Assembly: GCA_002311635.1 (NCBI GenBank)
Contig: DBZJ01000075.1
Coordinates: 1-32,101, forward strand
DNA from: Syntrophaceae bacterium UBA1163
GTDB lineage: Bacteria > Desulfobacterota > BSN033 > UBA1163
Length of the DNA: 32,101 nucleotides
Reading direction: 5' to 3'
Positions 24,541-31,814 of this stretch are shown in pieces (the stretch's first letter is position 1; each line of letters begins with the position of its first letter). Under the pieces are notes generated by a model. That model did no database searches and was not told the DNA's origin. It worked only from the letters and a program-made list of their open reading frames with translations. The translations under genes were made by a program, and so were the position numbers.

Positions 24541-24598
24541 ACTATCTCTAAGAACCTCTCGGCTTCGAGGCGAGTGTGGTTCGGTTGAACTCGGACTG

Positions 24599-25480
24599 TT
24601 AGATATGAAACTTGTGGATGAGCTTCTTCTCCGTCTCTCCTTCGATCGTTGCCTCAACCTCAACATAGGGCTCTAACCCCGAGCCCTCCAATTTATTCTT
24701 GAGCAATTCGTCGATCTGAAAAATCCCCGCCGAGTTGTTCATGAGTATCGCAATCCGGATGGGTTTCAGCTCACCTTTCTCAATCTTAATTTTTTCGATG
24801 GCGGAGGCAGAGACCGAGTGAATATTGACCATTCCCGCCTGGAACGGGATTCGGGAGCGGCCTTCAGCCATGTCCAACGCATCCGCGACTCGTACGATAC
24901 CGGCCTCGAGGGTCAACGGCCCGCCGTCAGCCCGGTGAGAGATGATGGCGTGGAGGATTTCCGAAATGATGATGGTACGGGTGGGAATGTCGTATATGCC
25001 ATCCAGCAACTTTTTCATCTTGGGGGCAGCCAGAAAGAGGCTGTAGAGTTCGTGATCGGCCCGGTGGATCGACATTCCCAAATCATGAAAGAGCGAGGCC
25101 ATGGCTACGATCACCTCAGCGTCTTCGACGGGAAGATGGTGGTCGGTGGAGACGCTGGGCTGGACGTTATGCTCGACCAGTAGCCTGAGAAGTCTGAGCG
25201 CAATGTTAGCGACAATCTGGAAATGGACAGGGCCGTGGTCGCTCATGCCCAGCCGCTGAACGGCATTGACATTCATCACTTGCCAGAGGGTATAAAGTTC
25301 ATCGTCTCCATTGATACGATCTATGATCTGCTGGAGCCGGGGATTGTGGCGGGCTGGAATCCGGATTAAGATTCGCTTCGCTCCTGCCCCGGATTCCTCG
25401 ACAGCCTCGCCGGCCCCCACTTCCGGTTCAAGCCCATTGCCATCAGAGCCGGTGGATTGAGAAGATTTTTTGCTGTGCAT
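24599..25480 (-). CDS. HD-domain phosphohydrolase-like protein
   Basis: The HD superfamily ligands are readable in order: H82 and H86 (SDHGPVHF), H132-D133 (SLFHDLGM), H177 and H182 (EILHAIISHRADGG), and D200/D203 (RVADALDMAEG). This is a full metal site for a phosphohydrolase, possibly with two metals. Residues 1-35 are low-complexity, acidic and polar. Residues ~205-293 form a C-terminal alpha/beta regulatory-looking domain (VNIHSVSASAIEKIKIEKGE…). The substrate (nucleotide or cyclic nucleotide) is unknown. No good ribosome site precedes the ATG. A hairpin lies 29 bases upstream of the start. Confidence 0.87.
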   Translation of the reverse strand: MHSKKSSQSTGSDGNGLEPEVGAGEAVEESGAGAKRILIRIPARHNPRLQQIIDRINGDDELYTLWQVMNVNAVQRLGMSDHGPVHFQIVANIALRLLRLLVEHNVQPSVSTDHHLPVEDAEVIVAMASLFHDLGMSIHRADHELYSLFLAAPKMKKLLDGIYDIPTRTIIISEILHAIISHRADGGPLTLEAGIVRVADALDMAEGRSRIPFQAGMVNIHSVSASAIEKIKIEKGELKPIRIAILMNNSAGIFQIDELLKNKLEGSGLEPYVEVEATIEGETEKKLIHKFHI

Positions 25481-25805
25481 GTGAGCTGGGTTACCTCCCG
25501 ATCTTTGGCTGGAGCGCGAGAGTCGCTCCAGTGATGAGTAAAATGCAATTCATTTGAATGACCTCCATTTCATTCTATCATAAATCTCTCAAAGTCAACC
25601 ATCAATTCCATTGACGTTTCAAATTTACAGATAGATGACGCGGAGCTTGGAGACGTTCCTGAAAAAAACAGGTTCGATGAAAGGCGATAAATGCTGTTTA
25701 AGTGACAATTGATGTCATCTTATTGAAGCGAAAAAACCATCGTCCCCTACACAATTTGATTGATATTTCAATAACTTATTCCCATCCCCTCAAATTTAAT
25801 CGGAT
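25481..25805. other. Intergenic region with a leader hairpin of the HD gene
   Basis: No gene is seen in this stretch. CTGGAGCG (25509-25516) pairs with CGCTCCAG (25524-25531), an 8-bp perfect stem 29 bases upstream of the leftward HD gene's start, so it would sit in that gene's 5' leader. The remainder is AT-rich. Confidence 0.4.
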
Positions 25806-25821
25806 TGGCAAAGAAATTGCT
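25806..25821 (+). promoter_or_regulatory. Candidate sigma-54 (-24/-12) promoter
   Basis: TGGCAAAGAAATTGCT has GG and GC at the required 10-base spacing and matches TGGCAC-N5-TTGCW except at the cytosine after TGGCA and the following G. Transcription would start near 25832, ahead of the 42-codon ORF and the response regulator. No enhancer-binding protein is encoded nearby. Confidence 0.5.
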
Positions 25822-25865
25822 CCTACAATAGCTATGGATTCCGTAACAATGAAGGAGGAGAGGGA

Positions 25866-25994
25866 TTGAGGAACTTTGATCAGTGGACGGAAGAATTGGC
25901 GAGGGACGCATTCGTTCGAACTGATGAAGAGGATGGGAAGGTCTTTTTGAAGACAGATGACCTCTTTATTGAGGATGATTTTGATAAAGAATAG
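25866..25994 (+). CDS. Small acidic protein (42 aa), TTG start
   Basis: The start is a TTG at 25866, placed 7 bases after a perfect AAGGAGG (25852-25858). The peptide, (M)RNFDQWTEELARDAF…, is strongly acidic, with a C terminus of DLFIEDDFDKE. It has no known domain. It stands between a sigma-54-like promoter and the response regulator gene, 40 bases ahead of the latter, so it may be its co-transcribed partner. The evidence is the ribosome site and the position; a chance ORF remains possible. Confidence 0.5.
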   Translation: MRNFDQWTEELARDAFVRTDEEDGKVFLKTDDLFIEDDFDKE

Positions 25995-26034
25995 TTAAGA
26001 GACTTATAGATAGAAGGATAGAAGATAAAACAAG

Positions 26035-26451
26035 ATGGCGAAAGACAAGATTCTCGTGGTCGATGATGAAGAAGATATGGCCAGGGCTTTGAACCTTCGG
26101 CTAAAAGCCAACGGATACAACGTTGTATTCGCCTCTGACAGTGTTCAGGCATTTGCGATCGCCAACCAGGAGAATCCAGATCTGATCCTCCTCGATATTA
26201 TGATACCCGGAGGGGGTGGATTCGTTGTCGCAGAGCGATTGAAACAATCAGCGGCTACCCACCGTATACCCATCATTTTCCTGACGGGGATCCCAGGGGG
26301 AGAAGAGAGGGCTTACAAGTTAGGCGCTTCTGGTTACATCATGAAGCCCTATCAACCGGAAGCGTTAATGGAGGCCATTCATAACGCGTTAGAAATAAGT
26401 AGAAAGGAGTTCGGAGAAACTGTCAGGGAAACAACAGGCGCGACTTCCTGA
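26035..26451 (+). CDS. Single-domain response regulator (CheY-like receiver)
   Basis: A complete receiver domain: acidic pocket D10-D11, phospho-acceptor D54 (LILLDIMIPG), switch Thr84 (IFLTG) and Lys104 (YIMKPY). About 15 extra polar residues follow the domain, with no output domain. It must act by protein-protein contact or in a phosphorelay. No histidine kinase is encoded nearby. It probably shares a transcript with the upstream 42-residue ORF under the -24/-12 promoter. Its own ribosome site is weak, which fits translation tied to the upstream ORF. Confidence 0.93.
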   Translation: MAKDKILVVDDEEDMARALNLRLKANGYNVVFASDSVQAFAIANQENPDLILLDIMIPGGGGFVVAERLKQSAATHRIPIIFLTGIPGGEERAYKLGASGYIMKPYQPEALMEAIHNALEISRKEFGETVRETTGATS

Positions 26452-26527
26452 AAACCTCTTTTCCCATCTCTCCAATTCGAAACAAACCAAGCATCCATGT
26501 CCTACTATTTTCTACCTGTAGTCTGTT

Positions 26528-26556
26528 TTGCAGGCGGATGAACTTTACGCTATACT
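26528..26556 (+). promoter_or_regulatory. Possible promoter of the signal peptidase pair
   Basis: TTGCAG (26528-26533) and TATACT (26551-26556) are 17 bases apart, 90 bases before the ATG. The -10 box is good; the -35 box matches the consensus only at TTG. Confidence 0.35.
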
Positions 26557-26646
26557 ACATCTAAAACGAGCGAAGATAAATTCGTCCTTAACTTGGATCA
26601 GGCAGGATCACTATCCGAACGTACGAGATAGGAAGGCTCGAATAGG

Positions 26647-27147
26647 ATGGATGTCCATCACAAGATCCGACAATTCTTTTTTCCCTCTATCACATCAAAG
26701 TTCCTGATCAGGGTTTCCTCGGTTGCACTCTCAGCCTATCTTTTTTTCGGTTATCTCTGCATTCCTTTCTCCATTCGGGGAATCAGTATGGAGCCGACCT
26801 ATCACAACGGGGGGATAAATTTCTGCTGGAGGTTGCGTTATCTTTTTTCAGAACCTAAAAGGCATGATGTCGTGGCAATACGGTTTGCCGGGAGCAAAGT
26901 GATGCTTCTAAAACGTGTGATCGCTCTCGAAGGCGAAAAGGTTGAACTTCGTAATGGAAAACTTTTTATTGACGGCAGGGGGATAGAGGAACCGTATGTC
27001 CGCTACCCCAGTGCCTGGAATCTTTCCCCTCGCCAGGTTGACAAGGATTGCATCTATGTGGTCGGGGACAATCGGAGCATGCCGATTGATGACCATCATT
27101 TTGGGCAAGCTTCAAAGAGCCGTATCATGGGGGTGCCATTATGGTAA
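26647..27147 (+). CDS. lepB: Signal peptidase I (S26 family)
   Basis: A short (166 aa) type I signal peptidase with one N-terminal membrane helix (~20-40). The catalytic Ser47 is in GISMEP and the general base Lys89 in MLLKRVIALEGE. The box V-V-G-D-N-R-S-M-P-I-D-D-H-H-F-G (138-153) is followed by a truncated last strand (RIMGVPLW). It removes signal peptides from exported proteins at the outer face of the inner membrane. Its end overlaps the start of the next gene by 7 bases, which suggests a dedicated pair. Whether it is the main housekeeping enzyme or a specialised one cannot be decided from this window. Confidence 0.92.
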   Translation: MDVHHKIRQFFFPSITSKFLIRVSSVALSAYLFFGYLCIPFSIRGISMEPTYHNGGINFCWRLRYLFSEPKRHDVVAIRFAGSKVMLLKRVIALEGEKVELRNGKLFIDGRGIEEPYVRYPSAWNLSPRQVDKDCIYVVGDNRSMPIDDHHFGQASKSRIMGVPLW

Positions 27148-27641
27148 AAGTAAAATATCTCTGCATCGCCGCACTGATGGTGATCCTCGGGATCGTGATT
27201 GCGATCACTGTTTTTCCGAGTGAGGAAAAGCGAGTAAAAAAGCAGTTCCGTCTCCTATCAGGATGGGTCTCAAAGTCTACGGAAGAAAACGCCATAACCA
27301 TGTTACGGAGAATGAAAGATATCGGCAGCTTATTTGATGCGCATTGCGAGCTAAAAGTGCCTGATCAACCTCTCTCTGGAAGCTATACACGTGAGGAAAT
27401 ATCCACCTATGCAGGGAGCGCCCGTTCTCAAGTCTCTCAGCTCGATCTAAAATTTTATGACCTTCAAGTCGTCTTCCCTGAGAAGGAGGTAGCAAAAGTC
27501 ACCTTGACTGCCAGACTCACAGGTCGATCCACGGCTGGAGAACGGACGGATGAAACACGGGAGCTTGAATGCCTCCTGAGGAAAATCGAAAAAAAATGGC
27601 TTTTCAGTCAGATCGAGGTAATAGAAGTTCTCAAGAAGTGA
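27141..27641 (+). CDS. Membrane-anchored or exported NTF2-like protein
   Basis: The N-terminal hydrophobic helix (residues 5-26, …AALMVILGIVIAITVFP) is an uncleaved anchor or signal peptide. The rest looks like the SnoaL/NTF2-like cone fold: two helices (EEKRVKKQFRLLSGWVSK, ENAITMLRRMKDIG), then paired strands with EVAKVTLTARLTG and ECLLRKIEKKWLFSQIEVIE. The family is a binding or scaffold fold with many roles. The start overlaps the signal peptidase stop, implying coupled translation. Function unknown. Confidence 0.78.
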   Translation: MVKVKYLCIAALMVILGIVIAITVFPSEEKRVKKQFRLLSGWVSKSTEENAITMLRRMKDIGSLFDAHCELKVPDQPLSGSYTREEISTYAGSARSQVSQLDLKFYDLQVVFPEKEVAKVTLTARLTGRSTAGERTDETRELECLLRKIEKKWLFSQIEVIEVLKK

Positions 27642-27691
27642 TCAATTGATCGAAAATCATCTCGCCATGAATATCTGATTCCCAAAAACTT

Positions 27692-27750
27692 CTTCCTGAA
27701 ATCCACAAGTCGCTATTTTTGCAAAACATGCTTGATTTGAATCGGTAATC
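27692..27750. repeat. 59-bp diverged repeat, copy 1
   Basis: It begins cttcctg-a-aatccac and ends gattt-g-aatcggtaatc. A second copy of exactly the same 59-bp length lies at 29702-29760; most positions agree, with the ends best conserved. It stands just ahead of the promoter of the substrate-binding protein gene. Confidence 0.65.
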
Positions 27751-27767
27751 ATTGGTGCTACTTTTTC

Positions 27768-27796
27768 TTGACATAAAACTCCCTCCTTTATATTGT
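27768..27796 (+). promoter_or_regulatory. Sigma-70 promoter candidate for the substrate-binding protein
   Basis: A perfect TTGACA (27768-27773) is followed after 17 bases by TATTGT (27791-27796; TATATT overlaps at 27789). The leader to the ATG would be about 210 bases. It contains two small hairpins near 27966-27996 (GGCTG/CAGCC and CTTCTT/AAGAAG) shortly before the GGAAAGGAG ribosome site. The rest of 27642-28014 holds no gene. Confidence 0.5.
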
Positions 27797-28014
27797 TAAT
27801 TCATCCAACTTCAACCATGATCTATACGCATGTGCTGAATCGCGGCGCCTACACCAAAGAGAGGAGGTGGAATCAAGGGTTTTCATAGGAACAGCCGTTT
27901 CGTTGAGCGAGACGAAAAGAGCGGGGGTCAAGATGCAATACTTTTGATTCACTTTTTCGAGGGAGGCTGCTAAGACAGCCCTTCTTCGAGACAAGAAGGA
28001 AAGGAGATCAGAAA

Positions 28015-29250
28015 ATGATGTTTCTAAAATGGAAAGGCTTGATAGTCCTTATTTTTTTGGTCACGATCTTTATTGCTGGTGAGGCTTTGGCTGCTGATAC
28101 GGTGAACATCGTCGTCCTGGATCCAATCTCTGGGACCATGAAAGATGTTGGGGACCGCACGGTCTGGGGAGTGCAATTTGCCGTTGATGAGACCAACGCG
28201 GCCGGGGGGCTTCTTGGGAAGCAGATTAAGCTCATATCCGAAGATACCCAGATGAAACCGGACGTGGCTGCGCGAAAGGCGATCAGGGCTATTATGGAAG
28301 ACAAGGCGCAATTTATCTTGCACAATACCTCTTCAGCTGTGGCGCAGGCGTTGATGGATGTGGCAGAGAAGAATAAAGTGATCTACTTAGATTTGGGAGC
28401 AGAAGCGGACTACCTAACAGGAAAAAACTTTACCAGATATATGTTCCGCACTTGCTTCACTACCGGCAACCGCGCTCGCGCTTACGCAGAATTTTTCAAG
28501 ACCAGGCCTTGGCGAAAATTTTACCTGATGAACCAGGACTACGCCTTTGGCCATGCCGTGGCGGATGATTTCAAAAAGATGATCACCAATGAGATTCCAG
28601 ACGCGAAAATCGTGGGAGAAGATTATGCTCCAATAGGCCAAAAGGATTTTGCCCCTTACATTTCTAAGATCCTGGCCAGCGGAGCAGAGATCATTTTCAC
28701 GGGAAACTACGGTGCAGACTTGGCGAACCTGATTGTGCAGGGGGCTCAGATGGGGATCAAGCTTCCGGTTCGCTACGCCACTTACTTCCTGGATGACGAC
28801 GTGCAGCTTCCTCAAACTGGCCAAGCGGCGGTAGGAAGTTTTGTGAACAGCACCTACCTGCCGACGATCAATACTCCGCAAAACAAAGCGTTCGTAGAAC
28901 GATGGCACAAAAAGTTCAAAGACACAAACCACCCCTATCCGGCTTCGAACCTTGGGTATCCTTACAACGGTGCGATGTTTCTTTTTGCAGCGATCAAGAA
29001 GGCCAAATCCTCTGATGCCGAAGCAGTCATTAAGGCTTTTGAGGGAATGGAATATGCCGGTTTGGTCGGAAAGCAGATCATGCGAGCCTGCGACCATCAA
29101 ATTGTGATGCCCGGTCCCGTCGGTGAAATCGAGGCCAAATCAAGGATCTTTCCATTCCCTTTTCCGGATAACCCTGTGATGATCCCATCGGATAAAGTGG
29201 CTGTTCCGGTCAAGGAGACAGGGAATCCCAGATGTACCGGCGGTAAGTGA
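28015..29250 (+). CDS. ABC transporter substrate-binding protein, branched-chain amino acid (LivK-like) type
   Basis: A signal peptide (1-26, ending AGEALAA before DTVN) precedes a two-lobed periplasmic-binding-protein type 1 fold. Opening signature: VNIVVLDPISGTMKDVG and DETNAAGGLLGKQIKLI. Hinge and second lobe: KFYLMNQDYAFGHAVADDF, YAPIGQKDFAPYISKI and ASNLGYPYNGAMFLFAAIKK. The length (411 aa) is normal. Such proteins capture amino acids, amides or aromatic acids for a Liv-type importer. No LivH/M/G/F genes follow, so it is an orphan that must share a permease encoded elsewhere. It has its own strong promoter candidate, AAAGGAG before the ATG and a terminator after it. Confidence 0.94.
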   Translation: MMFLKWKGLIVLIFLVTIFIAGEALAADTVNIVVLDPISGTMKDVGDRTVWGVQFAVDETNAAGGLLGKQIKLISEDTQMKPDVAARKAIRAIMEDKAQFILHNTSSAVAQALMDVAEKNKVIYLDLGAEADYLTGKNFTRYMFRTCFTTGNRARAYAEFFKTRPWRKFYLMNQDYAFGHAVADDFKKMITNEIPDAKIVGEDYAPIGQKDFAPYISKILASGAEIIFTGNYGADLANLIVQGAQMGIKLPVRYATYFLDDDVQLPQTGQAAVGSFVNSTYLPTINTPQNKAFVERWHKKFKDTNHPYPASNLGYPYNGAMFLFAAIKKAKSSDAEAVIKAFEGMEYAGLVGKQIMRACDHQIVMPGPVGEIEAKSRIFPFPFPDNPVMIPSDKVAVPVKETGNPRCTGGK

Positions 29251-29277
29251 TCAGAAACAAATGGAGACAGATTCGGG

Positions 29278-29310
29278 AAGGGATGGCTGGCCACCAACCT
29301 TCCATCCCTT
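29278..29310 (+). terminator. Hairpin after the substrate-binding protein gene
   Basis: AAGGGATGG (29278-29286) pairs perfectly with CCATCCCTT (29302-29310), 28 bases after the stop codon. The following tract is T/C-mixed (TCTCTC), so it is a modest terminator. Confidence 0.55.
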
Positions 29311-29578
29311 TCTCTCAAAGGAAATTATTATTGGTTGGGCATTTTTGGCACATCTTTCTGGATAGACCCGAAAGAACAGTTGATTGCCAGAAAGATATTT
29401 AAACCCTTTTTCTCGTGACACCCGTTGTTGCGTTTGCCATTCTTACCCAAAACGAATCACCTTGCCACCTCGACTCTCGATACTCATACTTTTTAAGAGC
29501 GAGTGGGGCGCTAAACCGGGATCTCATCCAACAGTCTCAGCGGCAATAGGAATAAAATCTATATTTACTTAGAGGAGG
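29311..29578. other. Non-coding stretch
   Basis: Only weak open frames are present, none with a ribosome site and start. An AGAGGAGG at 29571-29578 is not followed by a start codon and runs straight into the next terminator. A small RNA ending at that terminator is possible, but no promoter could be assigned. Confidence 0.3.
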
Positions 29579-29612
29579 AAAAAGGCAGGGCCAAATTGGC
29601 CTTGCCTTTTTT
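29579..29612. terminator. Strong Rho-independent terminator
   Basis: A 15-bp stem (29579-29593 with 29597-29611, one G-T pair) encloses an AAT loop. The right arm ends in six T, and the left arm starts with a matching A-run, so it can work in both directions. It lies 329 bases beyond the substrate-binding protein's stop codon, with no annotated gene just before it. Confidence 0.75.
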
Positions 29613-29666
29613 GTTTATTTCAATCGGTAATCATCGACTCTCACATCGTCCCCGCATTACAGAGTA

Positions 29667-29760
29667 GTAGGTGAACTAAACAACCCCTTTCTCAACTCTT
29701 CCTTCCTGTAATCCACGGGGGGACAATTTAACAAAGCATACTCGATTTCAATCGGTAATC
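29667..29760. repeat. Composite repeat, copy 2
   Basis: 29667-29708 (gtaggtgaa…cttcctg) recurs at 30366-30407 and 29702-29760 (cttcctg…aatcggtaatc) recurs at 27692-27750, so this copy joins the two halves of the repeat family. A further isolated atttcaatcggtaatc stands at about 29616-29631. The remainder of 29613-29874 holds no gene. Confidence 0.65.
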
Positions 29761-29874
29761 GATAGGTGATTATTACCCTCTGAAAGTTCCGTTGCCTTCT
29801 GTGGAGTCCTTGAAGTTTGACTTTCTAATGAATATCTTTTGATTGAGCAAATTTAAAAGAAGGAGGGTGAAATT

Positions 29875-30303
29875 ATGCCAGATATTCTTCACAGAGTTGG
29901 CATTAAATCCACACCCCAAAAGATTTTTAAGGCCCTATCTACTATTGATGGGCTTTCTCATTGGTGGGTCGTGGGTACTAAAGGAAACCCCAAGAAGGGC
30001 GGAATTATTGATTTCCTGTTCGCCGACATGAGAGTTGTGGAGTCAAAGCCCAACAAAGTAGTGAAATGGAAATGCGTGAAGGGACCTAGGGAATGGGTGG
30101 GCACAGACTTAACCTTTGAATTGAAGGCTAAGAAGGATGAGACTTTCGTCCTATTCACCCACGCCAACTGGAAAACACCCAGTGAATTGATGCGCCATTG
30201 CAGCACCAAGTGGGCTACGTTCCTTTTAAGTTTAAAAGATTTGTTGGAGAGGGAAGAAGGCCGTCCCGCCCCTTATGATGCAAAAATCAGTATTGGTGAT
30301 TAG
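29875..30303 (+). CDS. AHSA1/SRPBCC-family protein
   Basis: A 142-residue START-like (SRPBCC) fold of the Activator-of-Hsp90-ATPase-homologue type. MPDILHRVGIKSTPQKIFKALSTIDGLSHWW is the canonical first strand and helix with the W-W pair, GGIIDFLF and VVKWKCVKGP are central strands, and the C-terminal helix carries WATFLLSLKDLLE. The family binds small hydrophobic ligands or acts as a stress-related accessory protein; the ligand is not predictable. GAAGGAGGG lies 9 bases before the ATG. It is flanked on both sides by members of the local repeat family and stands alone. Confidence 0.9.
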   Translation: MPDILHRVGIKSTPQKIFKALSTIDGLSHWWVVGTKGNPKKGGIIDFLFADMRVVESKPNKVVKWKCVKGPREWVGTDLTFELKAKKDETFVLFTHANWKTPSELMRHCSTKWATFLLSLKDLLEREEGRPAPYDAKISIGD

Positions 30304-30365
30304 CAATCACGCTTTCTTTCTGAGGCAAATCGTCAACGATTGAGCCAGACCAATCCTCACCCTTT

Positions 30366-30407
30366 GTAGGTGAAGCAAACACCCCCTTTTTCAACTCTTC
30401 CTTCCTG
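30366..30407. repeat. Diverged repeat, copy 3 (left half only)
   Basis: gtaggtgaa-gcaaacaccccc-…-tcaactcttccttcctg matches 29667-29708 over 42 bases with a few substitutions. Downstream of cttcctg the match to the other copies ends. Confidence 0.6.
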
Positions 30408-30536
30408 AACTCAATAAAACGCCCCTCTTCCCTTCCAATGCAGATTTCAACTCGATATTTTCAGTTTGGAAAAAGTGCAGGTACAGTGGCAAGCAATGTT
30501 CGATTTATCTGTCAAAAAGCGTATAAGGAGGCAGTG

Positions 30537-30659
30537 ATGACAGAAAAGTGGAGCGCGAAACATGAGGTACTCGGGATGATAAATCCCTTGCTCTGGTGTT
30601 TTGCCAATCGGCGTGTTAAGAATTACACGAATACAGGAAGTGAGAAACTCCTTGAGTAA
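30537..30659 (+). CDS. Hypothetical 40-aa ORF
   Basis: The ATG at 30537 follows AAGGAGG at a 5-base spacing. The peptide starts MTEKWSAKHEVLGMIN and matches nothing I know. Its stop overlaps the beginning of another open frame (30656-30904), so the two may be parts of one gene broken by a frameshift. Confidence 0.35.
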   Translation: MTEKWSAKHEVLGMINPLLWCFANRRVKNYTNTGSEKLLE

Positions 30660-30904
30660 GTATCATTGAATTTGAAACGAGGGCGTTGAAGAGAGAAGAC
30701 CCCTATCAGGGAAAGGTTATTGTGCTTCAGAAAGGGTTTTATCTTCTAGGCGTTTTAGGATTTGAAAAAGAGGAGGACGGTGAGAATCGTTTGGCTGATT
30801 TACGAGAGAAGTCAAATGAGAAACCAGATAGTCGCTCAATTAAAGGAATTCTGTTTTATTTTGATTTGGAACCAGCATTCTTTTCCCCGTTTTCAAAGGG
30901 TTAA
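30656..30904 (+). pseudogene. Possible out-of-frame continuation of the 40-aa ORF
   Basis: An open frame of 82 codons without a conventional start codon. Its composition is protein-like (…REDPYQGKVIVLQKGFYLLG…, …GFEKEEDGENRLADLREKS…). It begins where the 30537 ORF stops, in the next frame. Its last third overlaps the leader of the transporter gene. I recognise no domain, and a chance ORF cannot be excluded. Confidence 0.25.
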
Positions 30905-30948
30905 TCCAAAGCGGAGATTTTTAATCTCTGAGAAAAGGGGTTTTTACG

Positions 30949-31814
30949 ATGGACCAAGACATTCGGTTTACAATCGATGCTTTTCCACCCCCCCAAATGG
31001 CAGAACGGGCGAAGACATCGGGGTTACCAAAGCCAAAATGGATTTCTGGACCATGTTTGGGCTGGCCGTTCTGGCTGGAGCTTTCATCGCCATGGGAGCG
31101 ATGTTTGCCACTACCGTAACGGCAGGTGCTGAAGGAAATCTCTATTTTGGAATGACTCGATTGCTTATGGGGGTTGCCTTCTCTTTAGGCCTCATCCTGG
31201 TCATTGTGGGAGGAGCGGAGTTGTTCACGGGGAATAACCTGATCGTCATGGCCTTTGTCAGCCGAAAGGTGACCATACGTCAGCTCCTACGCAACTGGGC
31301 GGTCGTCTACATCGGAAACTTTGTGGGATCCATCGCTACCGTTGGAATCATATTTCTCTGCAGCCGCTACAGATTTGGTCATGGGGTCATCTGGCTCAAT
31401 GCCCTCAACATCGCCCAGAGCAAGTGTATCAGGCCTTTTATCGATATGGTGGCCCTGGGGATCCTGTGCAATGCCCTGGTCTGTATTGCCGTATGGCTCT
31501 GCTTCTCTGCGCGGTCCACGACGGACAAAATCCTGTCAATCATCCCGCCCATTACGGCCTTCGTTGCAGCCGGGTTTGAGCACAGCATTGCGAACATGTA
31601 TTTCATCCCCGCCGGCCTTGCCGTTAGATACTGGGGACCGCCGGGTTTCTGGACCCTCGTGGGGAAAACCCTTTCGGACTACCCTGATCTCACCTGGCAT
31701 AATTTCTTTTTTGTCAATCTTATCCCGGTGACATTAGGAAACATCATCGGCGGTACCGTCATGGTGGGCCTGGTCTACTGGTTTGTCTATCGTCGGAAGT
31801 TTCCCCAGGCTTAA
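30949..31814 (+). CDS. Formate/nitrite transporter (FNT) family channel with an N-terminal frameshift
   Basis: The body of the protein is a clear FNT channel: six hydrophobic helices, FTGN in GAELFTGNNLIVMAF, and the second half-motif GFEHSIANMYFIPAGL with its conserved His. FNT proteins are pentameric channels for formate, nitrite or hydrosulfide. The expected opening, MDQDIRFTIDAFPPPQMAERAKT, is encoded from the ATG at 30949 behind AAAAGGGG, but in a different frame from the rest (GVTKAKMDFW… onward). One base appears to be missing near 31016, between AAGAC and ATCGGGG. The frame of the body extends upstream to 30762, giving an N terminus unlike the family; an internal ATG at 31038 is another possible start. 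It may be a fresh pseudogene or a sequence error. Confidence 0.85.

Noticed and set aside
28414..29100. 228-codon antisense ORF inside the substrate-binding protein gene
   Set aside because: The plus strand is an unmistakable periplasmic binding protein; the antisense frame has no family features.
29384..29572. 62-codon ORF between the binding protein and the strong terminator
   Set aside because: No ribosome site, biased Ser/Pro/Arg composition and no domain; treated as non-coding.
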